A program made the position numbers and the translations under genes. Below are positions 19,511 through 32,125 of a stretch of 64,000 nt of DNA, piece by piece. The notes under the pieces are model-generated. The model ran no database searches. It was not told the origin of the DNA and saw nothing but the letters and a program-made list of their open reading frames with translations. Within the stretch, counting starts at the first letter, position 1, and each line of letters starts with the position of its first letter. Source of the stretch: Megalonaias nervosa (lineage: Eukaryota; Mollusca; Bivalvia; Unionida; Unionidae); NCBI GenBank assembly GCA_016617855.1, contig JAECUM010006705.1, positions 1 to 64,000 on the forward strand. Reading direction: 5' to 3'.

Positions 19511-22130
19511 TCTGAAATATTCAGGGCGCATCATCTCAATAGTCACTAACAAATAAATTCATACATTTAAAGACAATATGCCTTAACTTGAAGATTACTT
19601 CACAAGATCAGTCACTAAACACGGTACCAACGCTCATACTGCCGCATGAAATTCAATAATTTAAAAACGTTTGCATTTTTGTATATCTCAGATATTGCTT
19701 TTGTATCATGGAACTTACAAAGGAGGTCAAAAAACCTCTCCCATAGGATTGTAAATGCCGGTGATTTTTCCAGTTGAAGCCATTTGATCTTGTTACAAGC
19801 CTAAAGTGGTATTTTACACAAGCACTTATTAAGTCCGCCAATAGTAACACGAAATTTTGAAACAGCTATTTTCAAATAATTAATTATGCATATTTCTTGG
19901 TCTTCATCGCAAAATTCCCTTGCGGCACTAGATACAATATCTTTCAAAAAGTATTCGGTCTATAAAATCTCAAATGACCCGTTACTGAGTATGACGCCAA
20001 TATAAATTTTTTCAGACTTACGTATGCACCAAATAATGTCAAACATATTGAAACTTTCCTCAATATTTTTTTTATATTTTGTGTCTGATAATAGTTGTTG
20101 CTAATTTCCTCAAGTGCTGTCGATGCTCTAGTTTGCATTTTGTCGTATATCACTAGTAAAACATATTGTTACCACCTCTAGGGACCTAAACGACGTAACC
20201 AAAAAGAGCAGAACCAAAAAGGTTTTTATATTTAAAATATAATTTATTTTCCTAAAATACAAAGGGAAATAATTAAGAACTTCCTTACAGTGGTCAATAT
20301 ACTCCTAAAACTTCATAAAAGTTCTATCAGTTCCATTAAATACAAGTAAACGAAATACGTTCCAAGGGTATTCTGAATGAAACCTGTCATGTCCTTATCT
20401 ACCTAAACCATCGAAGAATCAGCATGTTTTTAAATCCAAATCTCCTTTAAATGAATACACGGTAACTTCCAACAGAGCTAAAAATCCAAAATGTCCTTGA
20501 ACGTTTCACAGCAATTCTATACAGCTATTATTTCAAATAGTCTGTAAATATATGTTACAGCACTGAAATTCCAACGAATGATTAAATAAATTATTCAAGC
20601 CTCTCAATACTCTTTCAAGACTTCAAGAGTTAGAATTCAGTGTAAAAAGCCTTTTATATTCTAAACTAACAACGCAAATAACAAAACAATTCAATACGAG
20701 TTCTTTTGATGATTCTTTTAGCATTTAGAAATACATACTTGCAGCCAACCTCAGCTGATTCAATTCTAGTCAACCATGAACTAGGTCATGATCCTTCGTA
20801 GAAAAACCCATGATTTCCATTCTCGAAAACAAATATCTTTGTCGGATCAGATGATGCTTACCTGTACTTTTCAGTATCACTTAACTATGAAACGTATGAT
20901 TGAAAAATCGTACTACAAATTATAAATGCTCATAGTACAAACTAATATGCAAGGACTATTAGCATTACAAATTTACATTATCTAAATGGCCGTTACTAAA
21001 ATCATTATTATGAAAATAATATAAATAATTTAGATATGTATGCTAATAAACTGTTGATTAATAAATGACATGGTGGTATAACTGCTGAATATTTCTATCT
21101 GATTGATTTACTTTTGGATATCTTCATTACTGCTAGAATATTCGCTCATATCATGAGAGGATTTAGTCAACGTTAAGAGACTTCATTGTTTTCTTGCACA
21201 ATATCAAATGAAGTTTTCATCTTTTACTGTTCATATGCGTGACCAAGCATGCATCGCTGCTATTCTAAGATAAAAAACTTATCAATATGTTCCGGATGTG
21301 TGTTTAAAACGTACGTAACACATTTTTAGCCTCATTGATACATCTGTATGATGCATTCAATCGAGACACTTGACTGAAGCTGTTCTTTAATATTTTATAC
21401 GTCATTGTTCTTGTAGATTAATCCCATTATCAAAGACTCCAAAAGTTCTTTCCAAATATTATGAGTATCTGTCTGAGAATTTCACTCCATTATATATAAA
21501 CCACGGCAATATTTCAGTATAATAGGATATATATCTGCTTAACACGTGCTTGTTAATTGGTTTCTTTGTGATTATTGTCACGTGTCAATTGCAAGCTGTT
21601 ACATATGAAGTTCTTTCGGTGAAGCTAATGTGTACAGTCATATCAGTTACAACGATATCAATTCTGCTAAAATTAAAATGGATATCCATACATGGTCCCT
21701 TGTAAAATATTGATCATAGGTCTACCGTAGATCATCAGTCAAATAATCCTGGTATTTTTCGATATTAGCAAGAACAAATTAAGTTGGCTCTTGTATGATG
21801 ACAAGCTTGTATTAATTTCGCTTTGGGGATTAAGCATGTGGAAATTAAGACATTGATTGATTAAATAAAAAATAGCTTACTTCTCTTTCGAGTTTAATGC
21901 ACGCAAAAATAAGCTGTATTGATCCATCCTTCAAACCGGAGCCATCTGGCTGATTTAATCACAGCAGAGTTCAAAAGGCTAAATATCGACCGAGACAGTC
22001 ACTGTCGTCGCTGTGTATAAAGTGTCAAAGACGTGTCTACAGTCTCAAAGACATGTCTATCGTAGGCGGTTTGGCAGCTTACTAATCTATGTCACTGCTT
22101 CTAACTTGTATGACTCGGGCCACTTTTTGG
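19511..22130. other. AT-rich stretch without recognised gene
   Basis: Short frames only, none resembling a known protein on either strand. M5 sequence is not recognisable beyond 19510. No tandem or inverted structure stands out. Confidence 0.4.
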
Positions 22131-22134
22131 ACGG

Positions 22135-22345
22135 AAGGCTGAGTATTACTATTGATTAAAGTTGACTACCATTAATTCGGTACCAGACTTCAAATGTCTC
22201 GATTGGATGGAAAGTCGAATACTACCATTGATTCGCTGCCATTCTTAAATGTCTGGATTGGGTGGAAAGTTGAGTACTATCATTGATTCGCTACCATACT
22301 TAACATGTCCGGATGAAGTGGAAAGTTAGGTACTACCTATTTTGG
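22135..22345. repeat. Short tandem array, unit about 57 bp
   Basis: Three to four diverged units containing GGAAAGT, AGTACTAYCATTGATTCGCTACCAT and TTAAATGTCTGGATTG. Confidence 0.7.
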
Positions 22346-22417
22346 AAGTTCGAAAACAAGCATTTGTGCGCAAGAAATATTTATTACAACGTATCTGCTC
22401 CCTTTTGCCCAAAATGT

Positions 22418-22419
<2 letters not shown>

Positions 22420-22450
<31 letters not shown>
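22420..22450. repeat. (GT)n microsatellite
   Basis: About 15 uninterrupted GT dinucleotides. Confidence 0.95.
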
Positions 22451-22451
<1 letters not shown>

Positions 22452-22629
22452 TAACGTAGCGGTAGTATGCTAATGCTATAAGATTCGATAACATAAATAT
22501 ATGCGGCAGTAAAATTTATAATATATATGTTCTTTTGAAAATGATAGCCCTGTTGTGTCAGCACGACGTATTCGGAACAAGGTCGTCTCTGTATGAGATG
22601 GCAATTAGTGACGCATTGACTTCAAATCG

Positions 22630-23010
22630 ACAGGTTAGAGCGTCCGCCTCTGATGCGGGAGGTCGTGGGTTCGATCAAGCATCACACATAGCTAATGGCA
22701 GACGCCTCAGTAACTCTGGCGCTCACCATAACGACCATTTTATTATTCAAATTAATATTCCTTGCCTTGAAAGTAAATTGGAAGAAGGTACATGACCGCC
22801 ATCCGTAGCCACATTACTATTAACGAGATAGACTGAGGAGGTTCCTAGTGAGCTTGACGCTCCTCTGAACAAAGTTACTATTTCTTAAATTTCAGATCTA
22901 AACTTTCTCGTCATGCAAGGGTCACGAAATCGATACCCGCCCAGGTCAGCTTGGGTCTGCTGCCTGGGTGTGTAATTGGGAAAGGCACTTAGTTCCCATT
23001 TCCTCATCAT
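22630..23010 (+). repeat. tRNA-derived SINE fragments
   Basis: The segment 22633-22676 reads GGTTAGAGCGTCCGCCTC and then GGTCGTGGGTTCGATC, the A-box and B-box of the SINE whose fuller copy is at 50640-50950. At 22917-23008 a separate tail-like piece reads GATACCCGCCCAGGTCAGC and ends TTCCCATTTCCTCA. The body between does not match a complete SINE, so these are fragments. Confidence 0.6.
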
Positions 23011-24429
23011 GATAGAGATAATAATATACTAAAACGCACTTAAAGCCAACCAAAACAAGACATCAACAATTTTAAAATCGTTAGAATACGGACTGTGCTG
23101 TTGTTTCAGAAAATCTGAGAAATCAAATGGTGCTTATACTAAGTAAAATTCAGTCGTAACGACTCAATTTAAAACTCAATTTGAGACCGTAGGACCGAAC
23201 ATTACAGTCAAAGATCATCCAAGACACGAAATAGTTGTTGTAGGTCATGTCGGGATTTCTTTCCTTAACGTGCTGCTACAGTTGGTTAAGACTAGATCAT
23301 AGTGTGGAAACTGTTATGTATGTCTGTATTGTGTATTTAACGTTTGTAGATTTTGCAATTATCAGTAATAAACAACATATTACACGGCTGTTTTGAGATG
23401 ATGATCATTTGTAAGCTGATGTAACCCTGATAACATCTTCAAGTAGTTCCTTTGACATAAATTAACATTTTGGCGCAGTAACTGGACCATTTAAAAGTTT
23501 GAAATTGACCATTGCATTATTAAATCGACTACAGATCCACCAGTTTTAAATGTGCGGAATTGCTATGAAACTGCGATATCAATAGAAACGTTAAATTTGA
23601 CAAAACAGTTTTTGTTTACATCTATATTTTGTTTAACTCTTGGTAAATGATTTTATCTAATTTTTTAAATGCTTGTCCATGGCTGTAAATTGTAATAACT
23701 TCCTATTATCTAATGATAGATTTCGCCTACATGACTAGGGTCTGCTTTAGGAATATTAAGAGCGTAAAATAACAGATGGATTTATAAACAGATGCTTACG
23801 TTTATGCTGATAATTAATAACAATAACACCTGGTGACGACTTTGGGTTAATTTCTCATTGGCTAGTGGGGTTTGGAAGGTTATGGAAGAATTAAGTAATT
23901 TCCTATTGGTCGGGCTAGGTCCAATGAATTTGCATTCCGAAATAAATTGAGTAATATGATCTCTCACATGGAGGTATGTTTGCTTCTTTCTATTCATTAG
24001 TTTATGACCACAGTGTCGTAACACAGTCCGCATTCAACTAACTCTAATCAATGTGACATCAAAGTTTACTACTTTCTAATTAACTTAGCTAACAATAAGA
24101 TAGTCAGTTTATTATAATTGTACAATGTCGTAAATAAGTTTTGAAAATAATACAAATACAGGATGACAATAAACTATTTGAAAAAGAAAGAAAACGAAGA
24201 AATGTACAAAGTGAATATAAATTGACCCTTCCCTTGTGAGTTTTACACCAGAATGGGAACATGTTGCACGCTATTACATACATTTAGAAATCATCAGCGG
24301 ACAAACTGCCAATTCAAACAAGCTATTATTTGTCATTTTTCTATGTCACTCATTATTTGTTGTTTCTGTTCATAACAATCCTCTTGGTGCATCATGCATG
24401 CATCTTGAGGTCAATAATGGCTGTTACAC
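23011..24429. other. 3' flank of the sulfotransferase gene
   Basis: No second gene seen. A minus-strand AATAAA (plus-strand TTTATT at 24108-24113), about 320 bp beyond the stop codon, is a candidate polyadenylation signal for the sulfotransferase. Confidence 0.35.
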
Positions 24430-24545
24430 TCACTCGAGTACGAAGCGAAACTTAAGTTTCGAAGTTTTCATCCTTTCCTGAAAAATCGAATCGAAAAGGT
24501 CATTCTGGGCCACAGTGAACCAATTCTTCCAATCCCCGACCTGAC
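24430..24545 (-). CDS. Sulfotransferase exon 5 (C-terminus)
   Basis: The acceptor TTTGTAG precedes codons reading [13 protein letters not shown], which with the last codon of exon 4 completes the 3'-phosphate-binding motif RKGxxGDWKN. The exon ends in TGA at 24430-24432 after KFRFVLE. The GDWKN segment is the family's most conserved C-terminal signature and confirms the exon. Confidence 0.88.
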
Positions 24546-25254
24546 CTACAAAACAAAATTAAGAAACTGTATTACTTTTGTACCTTCACAAAAAATCTTA
24601 AACATCGTATCAATGAGTCAATGTTCACATGTTTCACTTAATTCGAATCCACAAACGTGGAAGAGGCCCAATCTTTATTGTGGCAGTAAGTGGCCAGATG
24701 TAAGTTCCCAATCTTGAAAATACCTTATAGTCAGCAATATGTTCGTTGGTTTATCTGATTAGAGAAACTTTCCCACACACATAGCATTATAACACTGTAA
24801 ATGTCAAATTTTCTACAACATAAACACTGACGGAATCATCTTTACGCTCGTTAAGACAAGTACGTATTTACCCTAACAATACAAGAAAGGAAACAAAATT
24901 TGCATACCTGTATCATTAATTATAAAAATTGACATTTAGACAATCAGAAACCAATACTTGGATTTTTAGTTCATTTGAAGAGTTGCTTGATATACTGAGG
25001 CTCGTAAGAATTATAGACGAATATAATCCTTCAGTGAAGCCAGTTTTGTTAAAGGTCAGGTGTTTATGGAAAATAGCAAGGAAACGTTTAGCTATCTTAA
25101 ATAAGATTAAGTTTGAGAAAGTATGCGATTATGTAATTTAAGACTTTTATTCAATAATAAATGCAAAGACCTGAGTAAACTGGATCTTGGAATATATAAT
25201 AAGAATCGTAAGCTAAAGATGCTTTTAGATTCATTGAAACTATGATATCATACC

Positions 25255-25645
25255 ATATTTCTATAGAACTATGGCTACTATACTGTATTTCTATAGACAA
25301 TATTGCTATTACACTACATTTCTAAGGAAAACTATGCCTATTATACTATAGTTCTATTGACACTATGGTTATTTATACAGATATTATATTTCTATAGAAA
25401 TATGGCTATTATACTATATTCTATTGACAATATGGCTATTATATTATATTTCTATAGAAACTATGGCTATTATACTATATTTCTAAGAACACTATGGCCA
25501 TTGTAATATATTTATATATAAACTATGGCTATTATACCATATTTCATTAGACACTATAGCTATCATACTATATTTCTATAGAAACTGTAGATATTATACT
25601 CTATAGAAACAGTAACTATTATACCATATTTCAATAGACATATGA
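25255..25645. repeat. Tandem array in sulfotransferase intron 4, unit about 32 bp
   Basis: About twelve units of TATTTCTATAGAAACTATGG followed by CTATTATACTA, with substitutions and small gaps. It yields accidental frames only. Confidence 0.85.
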
Positions 25646-25684
25646 CAAAATTTTAAACACTTTAGATCTTTAATAACAAAATAC

Positions 25685-25853
25685 CTTTTCTCAGCATGTT
25701 GAAATCATTGTTGAAATGTGCTGGTCGGGGAACCTTCTTTTTATCCTCAGCCATGGTATTGAACTCAGTTCTTAATGCAATCTTATGAACCACTTCATCG
25801 CTGATAATCAAATTTAGAAATTGGCACAGCCTCTTTATCTCTTGTATTGGATT
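25685..25853 (-). CDS. Sulfotransferase exon 4
   Basis: The acceptor CTCTTTAG and donor G|GTATTT flank 56 codons plus one base. It reads NPIQEIKRLCQFLNL, then VVHKIALRTEFNTMAEDKK and FNNDFNMLRKG, matching the family pattern in which helices around EI-x-RLC-x-FL lead to FNMLRKG. It is phase 0 at the start and phase 1 at the end. Confidence 0.88.
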
Positions 25854-25904
25854 CTAAAGAGAAACAGACTGAACATTATAAAGAGTAAGTCACATGAGAA
25901 GCGT

Positions 25905-26220
25905 TGTTGCTGTTGTTGTAGGGTTTAACGTCATTTTTCAGCACAAGATAGGCTTAATTTTACTCGCCTACCTGACTGATTTCTCCCGAGTTTGAACATG
26001 GCCACATCAACACATGGCGGCCAGTATAAATGGTGGAGGAAGAACCCGGAAAAACCGCGGAAAGAACCACCGACCCACAAAAGACTACCGATAAGCTTTC
26101 TCATATACCCACATTGACCGAATCCGAGACTCGAATCCACGCAGACAGAGGTGAGATGGCAATGATCCGTAACGGTGGGAGTTTTAGACCACTCGGGTAC
26201 TCGGGGCCCCCACATGAGAA
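25905..26220 (-). repeat. tRNA-related SINE in intron 3
   Basis: Read on the minus strand, the head at 26216-26125 resembles a tRNA (CCGAGTGGTCTAAAACTCCC, then GGATTCGAGTCTC). It is followed by a body containing the complement of GGCGGCCAGTATAAATGGTGG and a tail of CAACAACAGCAACAAC. A truncated copy of the tail half lies at 54035-54160. A 60 bp piece (25951-26006) recurs at 26480-26540. Confidence 0.55.
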
Positions 26221-26540
26221 GAACAAAACATCTTAAGAATATTAGTAGCACAGCAAGGCAGATGATTGAGATTGCTCCAGCTTACCGAATGGATGCAAAT
26301 GATGCTTAAAATTCGTAATTTGGCATAATGATATTAAATAGGAGAAACTTAATACCGCTTTTGAATTATTTTTCATCTATTACCCACTGTATGTCACATG
26401 TTCCGTGCACATTGCTATTCATCTTGTTTTTTTCTGTGACGTCATCATGCAAGAACATGAAAAGACCCATTTTGTAAAGTTAACCCCGGAATGCTTAATT
26501 TCACTCGCCTACCAGACTGATTTCTCCCGAGGTTGAACAT

Positions 26541-26999
26541 GGCTAGATCATCAAAATGTATGTATTAACGCCAGGTAAAGAAATCGTTCCCAAGGAGAGT
26601 CAATGCAGGTCCTGCGCGACGGCTCCTCGCAGTCTCACAACAAGATCTTGAATATCCAGGTTGAACGTTTGAATTTTACTAGATCGATCTTCAAGAACCA
26701 CAAACTCATCTGGACGAACGTCTGCAACTACTCAGCAGGTCAACTGAACCAAATCGGGTTTGGCGACCATCATGCTGAAATCCACTAGAAGCGCCGCGTC
26801 TAGTTGAGTAGAATCCGTAAATAATAACATATATTTTGTTTAAGTTTAAGAAAACTTTAATGCAAGATCAATAAAGCTTTTGCAGGGTTGCTTAACATTC
26901 ACATTCGTGCAGGCTTTAACAAGATACCTACATATTGACCTATCAAGCCCATTTTGTAACGGTAGAGTAGAATAGAAACCTTATTCGCCGGACATGGGC
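26541..26999. other. Intron 3 stretch with an unassigned 61-codon frame
   Basis: The plus-strand frame at 26603-26788 (MQVLRDGSSQSHNKI) is GC-richer than its surroundings, and its base composition suggests it was once coding on one strand. I recognise no family on either strand. Confidence 0.3.
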
Positions 27000-27850
27000 G
27001 CTAGCGCCCGTGGGTAAAAGATCAACAGCTTTAAATGGTGGTGCAAGCCAATATGAGTCAAATTATAACAGACGTTTGAGTGTTATTATATATGCAACCC
27101 AATGCGTTCCATGTTCAGTTGTCAAATCCAAGTTGGAAATACCAGTTTCTCTTTTGCGAGGATCATTGATGCAAAACCCAAATATATGACATAAATCACA
27201 AACGAAAACTTCAGTGTTTCTCCATGAAGTTTTTGTCGACGCTGTAAATATCAAAGGTTATAATTCGGGTTGCCTCTAAGGTTTACGCCGCTGTGAGCAG
27301 GAAGGTGCAGCCCATAGGAATCATGATGAACATCAGCTGTTGCATATTAACAATGATCTGCATGATTGGAAGAGTCCTTTTGAAACATCATAGACGGGCT
27401 AGCCGACTTCTCATAATCGTCGCTGTACCTGGCGAGTCCGATAATGTTGTGGCAATATCAAGGCTGTCAAGAATTGCATCGATTTCCGTTCTGTTGATGG
27501 AATGGTTTTGCGTTTTTAAAAATGCTTTGTGCCATTGTTGATAAACCCAGATTGAGTATTGGCAAGGTGATTTTTATTGTCGGCCTTTTAAATTTTCCCT
27601 CAATTTCCAAAAATACCTGACATGGAAGAAAACACCCGAGAAGAATACTGCACTTGAAATTCTATTTTGGTTTGATCATAGATCCTAGCCGTGCACGATT
27701 AATAACTAATAATCATTGGTGTCATTGGTTTTAAGTTCAACCTTTGGTTGTCGAGTCGCAATTCGCCACAGCCTATATCTAATCCATTGAACGGTTGTAA
27801 TCCGGGATTTTTCAGTCTATCCGCTGCAAAGTTTTCATCCTATCAACGAC
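27000..27850 (-). pseudogene. M6 relic: capsid protein collapsed onto protease
   Basis: On the minus strand the capsid gene is recognisable from its N-terminal region (an IEFQVQ piece near 27650). It continues with DIATT near 27455, YSDDYEKSASPSMMFQKDSS near 27410 and NPNYNL-like sequence near 27255. Near 27180 the reading passes directly into protease sequence, RETGISNLDL and HGTHWVAY with the catalytic His (about 27085-27150), and GLAPP-like sequence. The capsid C-terminal half, the pX gene and the protease N-terminus are missing, so this is an internal deletion. It lies in intron 3 of the sulfotransferase. Confidence 0.7.
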
Positions 27851-27859
27851 TAGCATTGC

Positions 27860-28030
27860 AACATTTTTGCAACTGGTGCAAAGCCCCAAAAAAAAGGCAG
27901 CTTTACTTTTAGTGCACGTGTAAACAGTCCACGAACAACATTACCAAGGCCAGTTCTGTAGTATATCATGTAAATGTCTGTTTGATTTTACTAGCACGCA
28001 CTGGTATCACACGTCCACATACATCTGTCA
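27860..28030 (-). pseudogene. M6 relic: gene B fragment
   Basis: The minus strand reads RTGLGNVVRGLFTRALKVK, matching GLGDVIQGLFRWIAS of M3 and DIVQGLFRRIAP of M1. It lies upstream of the M6 capsid piece, the order seen in all copies. The remaining sequence is frameshifted. Confidence 0.55.
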
Positions 28031-28500
28031 TAATATTTAACTATCAGGCTGATTTCTAATTTACAGTTGTATTGCTAAGGTCTGCCAGCAAAGATCTTCT
28101 ACACACCCATCTTGGTCCACATGGGTAAAACGAATATATACCAACCGACCATCATTACATAAAAATAACAGGTGACACTGAGGTAAGAGATATCAAATTA
28201 CCTGGTTCCACAGCTGGTAAAAGCTCAAACGGTATATAACCATGTGCAGCTACTGTTGCAAAAGCTCCACGTTCATAACTACCACTGATTGCATGACAGG
28301 TGAAATTAATTTGAATCGTTCAGGTACACCCGAAAATATCAGGGCGCAATATGATACCCCACCAGCAGAAATCCTTTGACCTATGGAATGTTTTCAGGCC
28401 AAATAGGAATTGTTCTTATTGATAACCGTACGATATCAACCACATACAGTGAAGATTCTCCTGAAACGAAATACCTACGTTCACTTTTTTTATACATCAC
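28031..28500. other. Intron 3 stretch of unknown origin
   Basis: The plus strand has frames of up to about 40 codons around 28320-28490 (for example containing NIRAQYDTPPAEI) that might be decayed element sequence beside M6, but nothing matches the other copies convincingly. Confidence 0.25.
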
Positions 28501-28526
28501 GATTACATCTCTCTTTCTCTCTCTCT

Positions 28527-28529
<3 letters not shown>

Positions 28530-28620
<91 letters not shown>
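28530..28620. repeat. (AT)n microsatellite
   Basis: About 45 AT dinucleotides preceded by a CT-rich run. Long Ile-Tyr frames across it are artefacts. Confidence 0.95.
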
Positions 28621-28624
<4 letters not shown>

Positions 28625-29204
28625 ACGTATATGTAACATAATTGCTTGTGTGTTAGTTTTAAATTCTCTTTTATTTTATTTTTATTTCATTACGTTATTG
28701 CAATGATAACTTTATTCACTGGATTTGATTTTTTTGTTCGGAAGGTTCGGGTTTCTGGTTTGACCTGATAACAACCCAGTTCGATTATTATAACCTTATA
28801 ATTTTCTAGAATTAATTTTGTTTACAGCTTGATGGTAATTTCCTTTGAAATGACTCACATTCGGGTTGTGAAATTGTGTCTTAGGTTTTAATATAAATGT
28901 TATTTCTTCAGAATAAACCCTTCCATATCTTGATATCATTCATACTGGGATCAGGTTTTGTTCAGTTGAGTTGATTTAATTTATTAAAATTATTCGTTGG
29001 CATTAAAAGGTGTTTTTTGACTTTACCACTAAATTACTATCGTGGAATTATTATGAATTCATTCAAGGATATTCTGGATTATATCATTGCCAAGACTATT
29101 AGCACATCAGCGCTATTCCAGGCACATCCGCCTATACGAATCTGGAATTCTTTCGGAACACCACTGTTAATACATTTGGAATACTCTATACTTCTGGACT
29201 TGTG

Positions 29205-29340
29205 ATATAATATTCAGGACTATTGTGTATTCAATTCGCAATACTGTATGTTCCTTTTTAAAGTTTCACTTTGTATCCAAGGACAATATAACATTTATTG
29301 AATTTTAGAAAGCTTGCATGTTTTCGCTCTTTTCTGCTAC
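29205..29340. repeat. Interspersed repeat, copy 1
   Basis: Shares AATTCGCAATACTGTA, ACTTTGTAT and ATTTATTGAATTTTA followed by GAAAGCTTGCATGTTTTC-like sequence with a second copy at 37255-38700 that is split by the LINE. Family not known. Confidence 0.5.
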
Positions 29341-29583
29341 GTAATTTCAGACAGTATAGGCTAAACAATATGTGTGTCCATGGGAAAGTCACAGTACTCC
29401 TTTTTCCTAGGCAAGATAATGACACTAACGTGTTAAAAGAGCATTAAAACCAGCAAAGAAAGAATCAAAATCATTAAACACTCCCGTGAAAACTGAAGAT
29501 GGCATTATGGAGAGATGTCTTCGTCCACTCGTACAAATCAGGAATAAATCATTTTTGGAGAACAATACTTTTTATTTACTCAC

Positions 29584-29687
29584 CTCTTTGATGACTTCGA
29601 AGTAAGTCACGTGAATGGGGAGATCCGGATGGTTGTCTATCGCTTTCTCCAACTGCATGACGTAGTCAAACCAGTTACCAAAGTCAA
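29584..29687 (-). CDS. Sulfotransferase exon 3
   Basis: The acceptor CATTAAG and donor GAG|GTGAGT flank 104 nt reading FGNWFDYVMQLEKAI and ending VTYFEVIKE. FG-x-WF-x-[YH]V and Y-E-x-[IM]K are standard family segments. It is phase 1 at the start and phase 0 at the end. M2 lies upstream in the adjoining intron. Confidence 0.87.
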
Positions 29688-30486
29688 CTTAATGAAAAAC
29701 AAAAGCATACATTGAAACCACATAAAACAGAAAGCCCACGGGACCATATCACTATGTTGGTTTTGAGGAAAAATCAGTTTACTAAGATTTTCTATTTCTA
29801 CCTTGGAATGAGATGTAATTTGGCATGTTGTCTTACATACATGTACACGTATAAACCTCAATAACCAATCAGATTTGAGAAAACAATGTATGTGGTTATG
29901 TATATTTAATTTGCATTGTTTGTTAGTTTTTTCTTTTATATATTTTTTTATTTATTTCATTAACTGCTATTGTAATGGAACATTTTATGTTGGACTTAAC
30001 CTTGTCCAAAATAAAGTTTATTTTCTACTTGACCTGAATTATTGACTCTTTTATTATTATTTATTTGTAAACAACTAAAACATAGCTAAAATATTCTCTG
30101 TGTGCATGGGTTTATTATCATGATCATTATTAATAGAAATAAATATGTTTATTTGTGTGCGTGTCTAGGTTATTTCGATTCCACTACAATTTTCCTGGGA
30201 TACCCGACATTATTCAGATTATATATATTCTAATTTTAGCAACAGGAGTTCTAATAATAACTAACATTTTATTTGGTAAACATTAGGAACTTTGTTGAAG
30301 GTCATTTTCCATTAGACAATTTTTTAGGAAATGCTAATTGTGACCTGAGGTGACGTAGTGGACTTTACGATCTTGCCACTGTGTTACTGGAAAGATTTTT
30401 CAGTTGTGCTTAAGATCTATCAGAATAAATTTGTATTGTCGTTGTGTTCAGTGTTTATTTGGGCTGGAATTTATTTCTTCAAATTA

Positions 30487-30729
30487 AGCAGCAGGGAGAG
30501 CTAATCCTACAACTTGTTTAGGAGGGTTATTTTTGAAAAATAAAGCTTCCTACAAAAACGTAAACACAAGGTCAATAACGTCAAACCGAAGCCTCTAACC
30601 GACCGAGATTTCTCTAATTGGGTTAGCTCATTTTGTTACTTTATCTTTGACGTTTGTGTTTTCGTTTTTGTATGCGTTTTCTTTTATGCGTCGGACACTC
30701 AATTTTTGTCTTCGCCCTCACTGCTGCTC
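30487..30729. repeat. M2 left TIR
   Basis: Starts AGCAGCAGGGAGAG and ends CTGCTGCT; shares CAATAACGTCAAACCGAAG and AATTGGGTTAGC with the right end. Confidence 0.88.
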
Positions 30730-30764
30730 AAGTGTGGTGTAATTAAATCATTGTTATATCAATA

Positions 30765-31633
30765 ATGGAATCTCATACATCTAAACTAGCTCGACAGCGA
30801 CTAGAGTCAGTTAAGAAATATATCCCAGTTCGTGATTCTGTCAAGCAAAAATTACATCAACGTCAACAAACACAAGCGGAATTCTCTGCAGACACAGAAC
30901 AGTTATTGAAACCAATTGTTAAACCAACCGAAAAGATTGATGAGGCTACAACTGCGACACAGAAGGTTATCGAAGCATTACCAAAACAAATTAAAGAAGC
31001 TATGGAATCTGCAGATGAAACACGTGCTGAAATTCAAGATGTTAAAAATATTGTCGAGGATTTGTCAAAACCAGAATTAAAAAGTAGGTATTTTAATCGG
31101 CAAGGTTATGTAGACGTTATTAATGATCCTGTTAAGGTTGCTGCTGCGGGATATCAGCTGCGGCATCAGTTTCTAGAGCCAGAGTTTTATAACACTTCAG
31201 AAAACGAATGGGCTGCCAGGGTATTTCGCGAGTACAAAGATATTCCACAAATCAGTAGAAAATATTAAAAAGAATATGATGATTTTGTTGATAAAGTTTA
31301 TGAAATGAAAAAAGGTGTTGGAACGCCAGTTATATCACCAAGAAAGCAGATATCTCGACGAAAGAGACAACCGTCGCCTAACCCCGGTGTAACTGTAAAT
31401 GGTATTTTGCTACTCGAGGAAGTGGTCTTATTGCTGCATGTCCCAATAACGTCCTTGCAGATGTGGAGAGACTAGAAATTGTGATTGGCGGAAAACAAGC
31501 CGGTAATAATTCCCCAGAAATCGTTAATGAAGCAGCTGTTATTTGTCAGAGATTATTTACAGGTGGTATCATGGATATTAATGTTTATCGGTCTCTCATC
31601 GCTGAAATTGTTGATGATTACCACAGTGATTAA
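30765..31633 (+). pseudogene. M2 gene A
   Basis: The most readable copy of gene A. The ATG at 30765 (MESHTSKLARQRLESV) opens 167 codons of helical, Gln/Lys/Glu-rich sequence (IEALPKQIKEAMESADE, then IVEDLSKPELKSRYF). After a TAA at 31266 it continues with KEYDDFVDKVYEMKK, a basic SPRKQISRRKRQPSP segment and, in another frame, the conserved end CPNNVLADVERLEIVIGGK to DDYHSD. Single copy here, whereas M1 has two. Function unknown. Confidence 0.6.
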
Positions 31634-31667
31634 GGGAATACAATTAGATCAGTGACAAGAAAATAAG

Positions 31668-32123
31668 ACGATCATACATAACGCACAACGTGGACCGATC
31701 ATGGTCAAGGTGATAAATTCGCAATTACCTACGAACAAAGCGATTTACGGGGATGTTGTTCAGCGTTTATTTAGAGGGATGGCCTCAAAGGCAATACCGA
31801 TTGCAAAGTAACTGGGAATGAAAGCTATTGATGTTGTTCGTGATTAAGGTATTGGTGTTGTTGGTGATGTTGCCGGTAAAGCATTGTCGGCAATCAAGGA
31901 TAGACTAGCACGATTAATACGCAGACCGCAAGCGGTCCGACCTCAGCCAGTAAAATTACCCAGCACAGAAGCTATGCCCGCAAATGTTAGTAGTCAATCA
32001 AGCTGCGAATCAAAAACTAGCAGAGTTGGCTGTTGTACCCCTATCAGAAAAAGAAAACAAAATATAACTGCTAGTGTGATAGCAGGAAGTGGTCTTCGTG
32101 TTAGACGAGAGCACGTACAATAA
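31668..32123 (+). pseudogene. M2 gene B
   Basis: Homologue of 15799-16259. The start codon is ACG where M1 has ATG. Stops at 31809 and 31846 interrupt the amphipathic region (KAIDVVRD), and the frame then continues to the TAA at 32121, 3 bp before the capsid ATG. The C-terminus is basic (TPIRKRKQNI). Confidence 0.55.
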
Positions 32124-32125
32124 AG

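Noticed and set aside
28376..28706. Ile-Tyr repeat proteins at the second AT run
   Set aside because: Overlapping frames created by dinucleotide repeats, with no similarity outside the repeat.
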